From JAAEQG01 sp023133475 (GTDB lineage: Bacteria > Planctomycetota > Phycisphaerae > UBA1845): a DNA stretch of 7,738 nt. The translations under genes were made by a program, and so were the position numbers. The stretch spans positions 1 through 7,738 of the forward strand of contig DAOVLE010000236.1 of the NCBI GenBank assembly GCA_030631415.1, written 5' to 3'. The notes under the pieces are model-generated. The model was not told the DNA's origin. It saw only the letters and a program-made list of their open reading frames with translations, and did no database searches. Positions 1-5,341 of the stretch are shown here, one piece after another. Positions within the stretch are counted from its first letter, which is position 1; each line of letters starts with the position of its first letter.

Positions 1-40
1 CATTAGCGCTGTCATACTAAACATAACTATACCCACGCTG

Positions 41-69
41 TTTGTAACTTATCGGGCTGGCGGTGTCAA
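41..69 (-). promoter_or_regulatory. Candidate sigma-70 type promoter firing out of the left end
   Basis: Read on the minus strand there is a perfect -35 hexamer TTGACA (64-69), then a 17-bp spacer, then TACAAA (41-46), a four-of-six match to the -10 consensus. Transcription would start near position 34 and run leftward out of the window, so the gene it might serve is not visible. It lies downstream of the regulator gene on the same strand and could start the next transcription unit. The evidence is motif plus spacing only. Confidence 0.3.
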
Positions 70-105
70 AGAACGGCTGTGGGGCACCGGCTAATAAGTT
101 CAAGC

Positions 106-164
106 TGTAGGGCGGGTTCCACCCGCCGTTTTGGCATCGTGCGGCGGGTAAAACCCGCCCTACA
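106..164. repeat. Intergenic palindromic repeat (TGTAGGGCGGGTT type)
   Basis: A 23-base arm (106-128) is matched by its reverse complement (142-164) with two mismatches around a 13-base loop. It begins TGTAGGGCGGGTT and ends AACCCGCCCTACA. It lies about 80 bp past the stop codon of the regulator gene and could end or stabilise that transcript. Neither strand has a T-run after the stem, so I call it a dispersed palindromic repeat, not an intrinsic terminator. Repeats with this GTAGGGCGGG edge are common between bacterial genes. Confidence 0.7.
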
Positions 165-240
165 ATTGTGATTACGCCATTTTCTCAGACGGATAATCGC
201 GAATCCCGCACCTCGCGCGAATCGCCCCGGATAGGGGTGT

Positions 241-1593
241 TCAATCTTGCCTGGGCTCCAGACCCTTAATCCGCTCACGCAGGGTCTTTCGGTCGATGCC
301 GAGCACCTCCGCCGCCCGTGTCTTGTTGCCGCCCACACAGGCCAAAACGTTGCGAATGTGCTCCACCTCCACCTCCGCCAGAGTTCGGTTCAAGCCCGCT
401 TCCCGAGCCACCGAAAAACGCATTGTCGAAGGCAAGTCCGGAACGTCAAACACGTCCCCATCGGTCATGACCACCAGGCGTTGGATAATATTCTCAAGCT
501 CGCGCACGTTCCCAGGCCAGAGATAGTTTCTCAGCACCCGCAGAGCTTCGTCGGAAAATCGGGGCATCGGTCGGCCCAGTTCTTCGGAAAATCTCGTGGC
601 GAAGTGGGAAGCCAATAGCAACACGTCATCTTCCCGCTCGCGAAGCGGGGGCATGGTGATGGTGATGACATTCAAACGAAAGAACAAGTCTTCGCGAAAG
701 ACCTCGTTCTTGACCAGCGTGCGAAGATTCTTGTTGGTCGCCGCCAGGACCCTCACGTCCACTTCACGCGAGCGGGCTGATCCCACCATGTAAATCTGCC
801 CGTCCTGAAGCACCCGCAGAAGCTTGGCTTGCATGAGCAGGCTGGTGTTGCTGATCTCATCGAGGAAGATGGTTCCACCGTCGGCGGTCTGAAAGAACCC
901 CGCTCGTGATTCAGAGGCACCGGTGAAAGCGCCCTTCACGTGCCCGAACAACTCGCTTTCCAACAGATTCTCCGGAATGGACCCGCAGTTGACCGGCACA
1001 AATGGAGCCGACGCCCGCGGGCTGCTGTAGTGAATCGCTCTGGCAGCCAATTCCTTCCCGGTGCCGCTCTCGCCTGAAATTAGAACAGTGGCCCGAGTGG
1101 AAGCAACCTTGCTGATCAGCCGGGAGACCTCACCCATGGCTTTCGACTCGCCGATCAGACCGGGCAGTGTCGGTGGCGGCTGATCCAAACCATTCTGGGC
1201 GTTGCGGCGGGTTTTCAGCACGTCAAACGCCCTTCCAACAGCCGAGAGCAACTCCTCATCGGTGAAGGGCTTGGTGAGATATTCCTGAGACCCGGCTTTG
1301 ACGGCTACCACCGCCCCCTGGATCGTGGGATAACCGGTAATCATCATGACTTCGGTGTCTTTGAGATTCTCCCGAACATGCCGAATCAGGTCCAGCCCGC
1401 TGATCTTGGGCATCTTCAGATCGGTGATGACCAGATCGACCGGCATGCTGTCCAAGACGTGAATGGCCTCGGCTGCACCGGGGGCGGTGAATACTTCATA
1501 CCCCTCAGTGGTCAGGTTTCGCCGGATCAGTTCCAGCGTATCGGGGGCATCGTCAACCACCAGGATGCGTTCCTTGTCAACCGCCGGTGTCAT
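241..1593 (-). CDS. NtrC-family sigma-54-dependent response regulator
   Basis: A complete 450-residue transcription activator of the usual receiver / AAA+ / Fis length. The receiver (about 8-120) has acidic residues D14-D15, phospho-acceptor D58, T86 and K108. The AAA+ domain (about 145-385) has Walker A GESGTGKE (174-181), the sigma-54 contact loop GAFTGA (221-226) and Walker B TIFLDE (241-246). The C-terminus (405-443) is a Fis-type helix-turn-helix, GGNKTRAAEVLGIDRKTL. Once phosphorylated it should form oligomers on upstream sites and remodel sigma-54 RNA polymerase; its target genes are unknown. The likely partner is the kinase at 3087-4844. The ATG start at 1593 is supported by AGGAGG nine bases upstream, inside a leftover kinase tail. 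Its natural leader has been replaced by the rearranged segment. The domain call is secure; the pathway is not known. Confidence 0.96.
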   Translation of the reverse strand: MTPAVDKERILVVDDAPDTLELIRRNLTTEGYEVFTAPGAAEAIHVLDSMPVDLVITDLKMPKISGLDLIRHVRENLKDTEVMMITGYPTIQGAVVAVKAGSQEYLTKPFTDEELLSAVGRAFDVLKTRRNAQNGLDQPPPTLPGLIGESKAMGEVSRLISKVASTRATVLISGESGTGKELAARAIHYSSPRASAPFVPVNCGSIPENLLESELFGHVKGAFTGASESRAGFFQTADGGTIFLDEISNTSLLMQAKLLRVLQDGQIYMVGSARSREVDVRVLAATNKNLRTLVKNEVFREDLFFRLNVITITMPPLREREDDVLLLASHFATRFSEELGRPMPRFSDEALRVLRNYLWPGNVRELENIIQRLVVMTDGDVFDVPDLPSTMRFSVAREAGLNRTLAEVEVEHIRNVLACVGGNKTRAAEVLGIDRKTLRERIKGLEPRQD

Positions 1594-1733
1594 CTTGATC
1601 AGCCTCCTGAGTTTCTTCCAGCCTCACCGTGGGCAGACGAATCTCGAACTGTGCACCATGGCCGAGGCGGCTTTTGACGTCAATCGAACCACCGTAATGC
1701 CGGCTTTCGCACACCGAGCCTCCAGGAAGTAAA
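1577..1733 (-). pseudogene. Truncated, internally deleted histidine kinase remnant
   Basis: The stretch from 1690 down to 1577 encodes the last 38 residues of the kinase (GGSIDVKSRLGHGAQF through DQDDTGG). It is identical to the intact kinase at 3087-4844 except for one Lys in place of Glu. Upstream of 1695 the sequence jumps to a part of the kinase that in the intact copy lies 295 bp further on. Since 295 is not a multiple of three, the frame is lost and nothing functional remains. An open frame running from 2074 to 1577 joins this tail to unrelated DNA and should not be read as a real gene. The remnant keeps the regulator's ribosome binding site and start-codon context. Confidence 0.9.
1603..1608 (-). 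promoter_or_regulatory. Ribosome binding site of the response regulator
   Basis: On the minus strand this reads AGGAGG, nine bases before the regulator ATG at 1593. It lies inside the coding sequence of the kinase tail, as expected for translational coupling in the ancestral operon. A vestigial identical copy sits at 3113-3118, before the truncated regulator start. Confidence 0.8.
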
Positions 1734-1752
1734 AAGGCCGTGCACCGGGCCT
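1731..1752 (-). terminator. Weak candidate intrinsic terminator at the duplication junction
   Basis: On the minus strand an AGGCC / GGCCT stem (1748-1752 with 1735-1739) closes an eight-base loop and runs into a T-tract (1735-1731). The stem is only five base pairs, so termination would be weak. It lies exactly at the right edge of the left duplicated segment, upstream of the regulator. It could reduce read-through from the DUF3800 side into the regulator. Confidence 0.25.
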
Positions 1753-1948
1753 GGTTGTGTGGTATACTACTAGTGTAGCTCTGTAGCTCATATAGTCTCA
1801 CGCTTGCGTGAGCCGATGGGGTTATGGGGCTATTTCTTTGCCCAGCCTGAACCCCACCGGTCATCCAACTCAAAATCCGACGGAACAAACTTCCACAACC
1901 GGGCTGCGTCGAACCACGCGCTTCGCTCGGCGTTCCGTCGCCCCGTGG
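1753..1948. other. No gene recognised; small repeats only
   Basis: I recognise no coding sequence here. Visible features are a tandem pair of TGTAGCTC (1774-1789) and a short palindrome CTCACGCTTGCGTGAG (1797-1812). A sequence CTAGTG-TAG-CTCTGT (1770-1784) mirrors ACAGAGCACTAG at 3035-3046. Open frames crossing the stretch on either strand show no family resemblance. Confidence 0.5.
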
Positions 1949-2074
1949 ATATCCGCTGATGGCAAAATACGCCGTGGCCACGTCAAGCAGCCTGCCCTTC
2001 GTCGCAGCGAGCAGTTCGTTCAGGGCGTCCGTCAGGTGATGGCGACCATTATCAACGACGAATGGAATGGTCAT
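1949..2074 (-). pseudogene. N-terminal remnant of a PLD-domain helicase-like protein
   Basis: The 42 residues starting at the ATG at 2074 include FVVDNGRHHLTDALNELL and LLDVATAYFAISGY. This strongly resembles the opening of the phospholipase D-like N-terminal domain found in large SNF2/DEAD-type helicases of mobile and defence loci (FIVDN...LxxALNxLL...DIATAYFxxxG). Resemblance stops after SGY. The downstream sequence in that frame has no similarity I know and finally enters the kinase remnant. A full protein of this type would be roughly a thousand residues, so this is a stub left by deletion. The family name is from memory of the motif, not from a search, and the HKD catalytic motifs are absent because they would lie further on. 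Confidence 0.55.
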
Positions 2075-2134
2075 AACTGATTACCCCGAAAAGCGTTACG
2101 CGCATCCAGCGGCGGGTTCCGACCCCCTGTGGCC

Positions 2135-2164
2135 TTGACTTTCCCTCGAAGTGTGGTACACTTC
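2135..2164 (+). promoter_or_regulatory. Candidate promoter with overlapping operator-like dyad
   Basis: TTGACT (2135-2140) is separated by 16 bp from TACACT (2157-2162), a good sigma-70 type pair. A perfect inverted repeat GAAGTGT-GGT-ACACTTC (2148-2164) covers the spacer and the -10 box, where a repressor or a MerR-type activator could act. Transcription would run rightward, toward a possible structured RNA and then antisense to the DUF3800 gene. No plus-strand gene follows, so the promoter may have lost its gene. Confidence 0.45.
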
Positions 2165-2170
2165 ATGCGG

Positions 2171-2240
2171 ATATAACCCGCTTGCCGAATTGTCACCGGA
2201 TGGTGTGCGTTCCCTTCGCGGGATAGGCGGCGGGTTTTTT
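2171..2240 (+). ncRNA. Possible small structured RNA or attenuator-like terminator
   Basis: By eye, AACCCGCTTGCC (2175-2186) can pair with GGCGGCGGGTT (2226-2236) with one bulged base. This encloses two small hairpins: CACC-GGAT-GGTG (2194-2205) and TCCC-TTCGC-GGGA (2211-2223). The 3' arm runs directly into six T residues (2235-2240). Together with the promoter about 10 bp upstream this would give a transcript of about 70 nt ending at an intrinsic terminator. I do not recognise an RNA family. The fold is hand-drawn and may be accidental in GC-rich DNA. Confidence 0.25.
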
Positions 2241-2247
2241 CTTGCCC

Positions 2248-2796
2248 TCAGCGTGGCCATACCTGCACCTTCAGTTCGCGGTGCTGCACGATTCGGCGGT
2301 ATACTGTGTGATCCGCCTTGTCCGTCCGAAAAGATCGGGCCACGGCCCCGCAAACCATGTCGGCCAGTTGGATCAGGTTGTTCGTGTGCGATCGTTCCGT
2401 CTTGACCCGCTTGATCAGCGACGGGCCGCCCTTCTCGTTCAATTGCTTCTTGAGATACGTCGCGAGCTGTTTGCGGAACTCCAATCCACCGCTACGATCG
2501 AGGACCACGATGGCCTCTTGCAGGTGAGGCTTGGCGTTCTGGAACACCAGGTTCACAGTGTATTTGTAGAACGATGCCTTGTACTGAAACCCTGGCCCGT
2601 AGAGCCTGCTCTTGTTAAAGTGGAATTCTGCCCATTCGGAGAGACCGAGTTCCTTGCGGATGTGATCGATCTTCTGATCGCAAGCCTTTGCTTCATCATG
2701 ATCCTCGAAAAGGACGGCCGTGACCACGAAATACGCGGACGCTCCTTTGCTCAGGTCCATTCCAGGATCACCGGATTCGTCAACGAATACAAGCAT
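2248..2796 (-). CDS. DUF3800 domain protein, probably shortened internally
   Basis: The protein opens with the family hallmark MLVFVDESGDPG and ends with NNLIQLADMVCGAVARS and HRELKVQVWPR, so both ends of a DUF3800 protein are present. DUF3800 proteins are thought to have an RNase H-like fold. They occur often on mobile elements and near defence genes; their biochemical role is not settled. I prefer the ATG at 2796 (182 residues), which fits the family start and has AGG six bases upstream. The ATG at 2802 has no spaced ribosome site. Family members I recall carry about 30 more residues between EFHFNK and LYGPGFQYK, so an in-frame internal deletion is likely and activity is doubtful. The gene lies between the two halves of the kinase/regulator operon, on the same strand as both. 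Confidence 0.85.
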   Translation of the reverse strand: MLVFVDESGDPGMDLSKGASAYFVVTAVLFEDHDEAKACDQKIDHIRKELGLSEWAEFHFNKSRLYGPGFQYKASFYKYTVNLVFQNAKPHLQEAIVVLDRSGGLEFRKQLATYLKKQLNEKGGPSLIKRVKTERSHTNNLIQLADMVCGAVARSFRTDKADHTVYRRIVQHRELKVQVWPR

Positions 2797-2805
2797 CAGC
2801 ATCCT

Positions 2806-2820
2806 ATGCTACCATAGCAT
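2806..2820. promoter_or_regulatory. Dyad just upstream of the DUF3800 start
   Basis: ATGCTA-CCA-TAGCAT is a perfect six-base inverted repeat with a three-base spacer, ending 10 bp from the chosen start codon at 2796. It could be an operator or a small leader hairpin. It is short, so chance is a real alternative. Confidence 0.25.
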
Positions 2821-2868
2821 CCTCGAAAGCCGCTCCTCTAACCCTCGGGCGTCCTCGTTCGTCAGCCC

Positions 2869-3013
2869 GGCGGGTGGCCTGGGCCACGACGCCCACAAAG
2901 CTTCCAACGACCAGCACGGGCAAGGACCGCCAGGTAGCGCCATCGCAAGATGAACGTCTTCCAGGGGCGGTCCTTGCCCGTGCCACCCAACTACTTGCCC
3001 TGGCCACCCAGCC
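2869..3013. repeat. Palindromic repeat element, copy 1
   Basis: This 145-bp element is bounded by imperfect inverted ends (GGCGGGTGGCCTGGGC at the left; CCTGGCCACCCAGCC at the right). Inside is a perfect 18-bp inverted repeat, GCACGGGCAAGGACCGCC (2914-2931) with 2966-2983, around a 34-base loop. Positions 2891-3009 match 5218-5336 with five differences in 119 bp. It has no open frame of its own. It looks like a non-autonomous, hairpin-forming dispersed repeat. It lies between the DUF3800 gene and the right copy of the duplicated segment. Confidence 0.85.
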
Positions 3014-3044
3014 AAACGTGCAACAATAAGCATGACAGAGCACT

Positions 3045-3103
3045 AGCGTATCGGGGGCATCGTCAACCACCAGGATGCGTTCCTTGTCAACCGCCGGTGT
3101 CAT
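3045..3103 (-). pseudogene. Truncated response regulator start
   Basis: From the ATG at 3103 the frame encodes MTPAVDKERILVVDDAPDTL, identical to the first 20 residues of the regulator at 241-1593. It then runs into unrelated DNA at 3044, so the phospho-acceptor and all later domains are missing. The ATG overlaps the kinase stop by 17 bp, which preserves the original kinase-then-regulator junction. The frame stays open into the palindromic element down to 2804, but that product would be meaningless. Confidence 0.9.
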
Positions 3104-3538
3104 CTTGATCAGCCTCCTGAGTTTCTTCCAGCCTTACCGTGGGCAGACGAATCTCGAACTGTGCACCATGGCCGAGGCGGCTTTCGACGTCAATCGAACC
3201 ACCGTGCGCGGTGACGATCCCGTGCACCACCGCCAAGCCAAGCCCCGTGCCTTCGTCCACGTCTTTCGTGGTGTAGAACGGCAGAAAGACCTTTTCCAGC
3301 ACCTCTTCGCTCATTCCGGTGCCGGTATCCTCCACGGTGAGCACCACGGAAGATTCGCTTGCTCGCGTGCCCACCGTCAGGGTTCCTCCGCCGGGCATCG
3401 CCTGCACGGCGTTGACCACCAGGTTGACCAGAATCTGGTTGAGCTGCGCCGGATCGGCGGTGACTTCAGGCAGTTCCTGGTCGAGCTTGCGAACCACCGT
3501 AATGCCGGCTTTCGCACACCGAGCCTCCAGGAAGTAAA
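3045..3538. repeat. Right copy of duplicated kinase-tail / regulator-start segment
   Basis: This is the undeleted partner of 1535-1733. It starts abruptly inside regulator codon 20, covers the regulator start, the 17-bp overlap with the kinase stop and the kinase C-terminal region, and continues without a break into the rest of the intact kinase. The two 10-bp GAACCACCGT repeats that bounded the deletion in the other copy are both kept here, at 3196-3205 and 3491-3500. Confidence 0.95.
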
Positions 3539-4844
3539 GCCCGTCCTCCACCACACGATTCAAATTCACCTGAAGTTTTTTCGGCGGCATCTGCCGGGCA
3601 AAAACCATCAGTTTCCTGATCACCTCCCGCGTGTACAGCGAGGCGGTGATGATTTTATCCATGTCCTGCCCCGCCTGCTCGGGCAAGTTCGGACATTTCC
3701 TGGCAAGTTGGGCGAACCCCAGGATATTGCCCAGAGGCTCGTTCAATTCATGGGCTACGCCCGCAGCCAACTGCCCAATCGTGGCCAGACGGTCCGCGTG
3801 AATGAGCTGGTGATGAAGTTTTGCTTTCTCTTCCGCCGCTTCCTTCCGTTCGACAATCAAAGCCGCCTCTCGAGCCACGGCGCCGATCAGCTTCTCTTCC
3901 TCGGGGAGAAACGCGCCCGCTGCCAATTCCGGCTTTTCTTCCAGGTAGGCGACCTCGACCACGCCTCGCCGCCGCCCACCGACGACGATATCCGCCGACT
4001 GTTGGTATCTGCTCTGCCGGAAGCCCGGCGTCATATAGGAGTCGTTGTCGAGGGTGATCCTGGCTGCGGTGATCTCCGGGTACTGCCACGCCGGAGGAAG
4101 AAGCTCCACGATACGCCGAAGGATTTCCTTCAGCAACGTTGGGGCCTGCTCGACAATCCGGGCGATTCCATACAGGCAGGTCAACTCCTTGACCCGTTCG
4201 CGCAGGGCGGCCTCGGCCCGGCGGTCCGCCACTGCCAGCCCGAGTGTCTGGGCAATTCCCTCGCAAAGCTCGATGTCCTCTTTGGTGAAGTAGTCGGGCT
4301 GTTGGCTCTTGAGTTGTAGGAGACCGATGGTCTGAGCATCCACCACAAACCGCAGCAAAGCAAGCGACCGGTAGTGCCCACCGATGCACAGGCTCTCGAT
4401 ACCCGTGCCGACATCCAAGGGTGTCCAGGTGTCGCCGGCCCAAAAGCTCCCGTTGTCGGTGAAGAAAGGCATCGCGGGATCGAAGTGCTGAGAGGCAACA
4501 TCCCGGCATAGTTGCTCCAGGTCGGAGTTGTCCTGGGATGCGGGAATGACTATCCCGTCGTCATCGAGTGCCCACCGCACCAACTCAAGCCTGGCAGTGT
4601 TGTTCGGTCGCCGCGTGGACTCCCAGCGATAATGCAGATCACCGTCACTAAGCCGCACCTCGACCGCATCGCAGCCGGAAGAGCCCATGAGTGCCTTGGA
4701 GACTTCATGCAGAAATTCTATTCTGGGCAAGCCGAGATTGGCCCAATGCAGGATCGTCCGCGACAGCTTCACGCCGTCCTCGATCCGCATGGGCCGACGC
4801 CCGCCGGGGGGGCTTGTGTCTGAGCAATCGGTCTTCATATGCAC
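3087..4844 (-). CDS. Soluble GAF-containing sensor histidine kinase
   Basis: A complete 585-residue kinase. The first 340 residues hold two regions that look like GAF sensor domains (about 40-205 and 215-332), joined by helical linkers. The HisKA dimerisation segment has the phospho-acceptor in AAGVAHELNEP (H365). The ATPase domain shows the N box NLVVNAVQAM (N474, N478), G1 DTGTGM (D506), FLPFYTTK and G2 GTGLGL (532-537). No membrane segment or signal peptide is visible, so it should sense a cytoplasmic cue. It should autophosphorylate on H365 and pass phosphate to the NtrC-type regulator at 241-1593, its ancestral operon partner. The longest frame starts with GTG at 4844; the ATG at 4838 is equally plausible, and neither has a strong ribosome site. 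The gene is intact on the right side of the operon split. Confidence 0.95.
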   Translation of the reverse strand: MHMKTDCSDTSPPGGRRPMRIEDGVKLSRTILHWANLGLPRIEFLHEVSKALMGSSGCDAVEVRLSDGDLHYRWESTRRPNNTARLELVRWALDDDGIVIPASQDNSDLEQLCRDVASQHFDPAMPFFTDNGSFWAGDTWTPLDVGTGIESLCIGGHYRSLALLRFVVDAQTIGLLQLKSQQPDYFTKEDIELCEGIAQTLGLAVADRRAEAALRERVKELTCLYGIARIVEQAPTLLKEILRRIVELLPPAWQYPEITAARITLDNDSYMTPGFRQSRYQQSADIVVGGRRRGVVEVAYLEEKPELAAGAFLPEEEKLIGAVAREAALIVERKEAAEEKAKLHHQLIHADRLATIGQLAAGVAHELNEPLGNILGFAQLARKCPNLPEQAGQDMDKIITASLYTREVIRKLMVFARQMPPKKLQVNLNRVVEDGLYFLEARCAKAGITVVRKLDQELPEVTADPAQLNQILVNLVVNAVQAMPGGGTLTVGTRASESSVVLTVEDTGTGMSEEVLEKVFLPFYTTKDVDEGTGLGLAVVHGIVTAHGGSIDVESRLGHGAQFEIRLPTVRLEETQEADQDDTGG

Positions 4845-4886
4845 ACCAGCTCTTTGGGGCCTCCACCATCATCATACTGTGCTTCC

Positions 4887-4919
4887 AGCCGTTCTTCCAC
4901 GGCTACGCCGAACAGCCGT
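4887..4919. promoter_or_regulatory. Three alternating AGCCGT half-sites upstream of the kinase
   Basis: AGCCGT (4887-4892), its complement ACGGCT (4899-4904) and AGCCGT again (4914-4919) form two overlapping dyads with spacers of 6 and 9 bp. They lie 45-75 bp upstream of the kinase start, where a regulator of the kinase gene or the NtrC-type regulator itself could bind. A TATGAT box on the minus strand (4869-4874) lies between them and the gene, but I see no good -35 partner. Confidence 0.3.
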
Positions 4920-4963
4920 TAAAAGGGGTCTGCTCATGCTCTGAGGTGCGCCTGATTTTTTCG

Positions 4964-4974
4964 GGCGGGTGGCC
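4964..4974. repeat. Direct repeat flanking the nested hairpin (left)
   Basis: GGCGGGTGGCC occurs here and again, in the same orientation, at 5110-5120, bracketing the nested hairpin. It could be a target duplication, or simply the shared edge sequence of this repeat family. Confidence 0.5.
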
Positions 4975-4977
4975 CAT

Positions 4978-5110
4978 CGCTAAAGCGGCTGTCGATTTAG
5001 TCTGTAGCGTCGCCCCTTGTGGGCGGCGCACCCTCGTTTCTCGTCACCCACAAGGGGTGACGCTACATTGGGGGGCGCTCCGAACGACTAAATCGACAGC
5101 CCCTTTAGCG
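4978..5110. repeat. Long nested inverted repeat
   Basis: The outer arms, 4978-5002 and 5086-5110 (CGCTAAAGCGG... with its complement), pair over 25 bp with one mismatch. Directly inside, 5003-5023 (TGTAGCGTCGCCCCTTGTGGG) pairs with 5047-5067 over 21 bp, again with one mismatch. The left arm is continuous for 46 bases, while the right arm is interrupted by an 18-base insert (5068-5085). The loop is 5024-5046. This looks like two palindromic repeat units, one inserted within the other. Confidence 0.85.
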
Positions 5111-5341
5111 GCGGGTGGCCAGGGCAACGGGTGGCACGGACAAGGCCCGCGCCAATACGCCTGTAACAATCACCAAAGCCTCGCCGCGGGCTTTGTCCGT
5201 GGTCCTGAGCCACGGTTGCCCACAGAGCTTCCAACGCCCAGCACGGGCAAGGACCGCCAAGTAGCGTCATCGCAAGATGAACGTCTTCCAGGGGCGGTCC
5301 TTGCCCGTGCCACCCAACTACTTGCCCAGGCCACCCGCCGT
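5110..5341. repeat. Palindromic repeat element, copy 2 (larger form)
   Basis: This element is bounded by GGCGGGTGGCCAGGGCAA and its near reverse complement TTGCCCAGGCCACCCGCC. The right half (5218-5336) is about 96% identical to 2891-3009, including the perfect 18-bp inverted repeat (5241-5258 with 5293-5310). The left half carries an extra hairpin absent from copy 1: CACGGACAAGGCCCGCG (5135-5151) pairs with 5185-5201 with one mismatch. The element is non-coding in both copies. Confidence 0.8.

Larger units (their letters stand above)
1535..1733. repeat. Left copy of duplicated kinase-tail / regulator-start segment
   Basis: These 199 bp match 3045-3205 plus 3501-3538 with only two differences: 1625 C against 3135 T, which is silent in the kinase frame, and 1675 T against 3185 C, which changes a kinase Glu to Lys. 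The copy spans the first 20 codons of the regulator, the overlap with the kinase stop, the kinase C-terminus and, after an internal deletion, a short stretch from further up the kinase. The left edge continues into the intact regulator gene. The right edge at 1733/1734 runs into unrelated DNA. Confidence 0.95.

Noticed and set aside
1577..2074. 165-codon minus-strand open frame read as a single gene
   Set aside because: Its start resembles a helicase N-terminus and its end is a copied kinase tail; the middle is unrelated DNA. It is a chance join of two pseudogene fragments.
2112..2125. GGCGGGTTCCGACCCC, reminiscent of a tRNA T-arm or attachment site
   Set aside because: The loop does not fit the TTCRA consensus, and no other tRNA arm can be drawn around it.
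3075..4319. Long plus-strand open frame of 414 codons opposite the kinase
   Set aside because: It is antisense to a kinase with every diagnostic motif, and its Arg/His/Leu-rich product looks like a GC-driven shadow frame.
5132..5146. Sigma-54-like promoter TGGCACG with GG-N10-GC spacing, pointing at the secreted-protein gene
   Set aside because: The -12 box reads AGGC where TTGC is expected, and the match lies inside a dispersed palindromic repeat more than 400 bp from the gene.
2869..5341. Repeats considered as a CRISPR array
   Set aside because: There are only two copies, more than 2 kb apart, with internal palindromes and no regular spacers.
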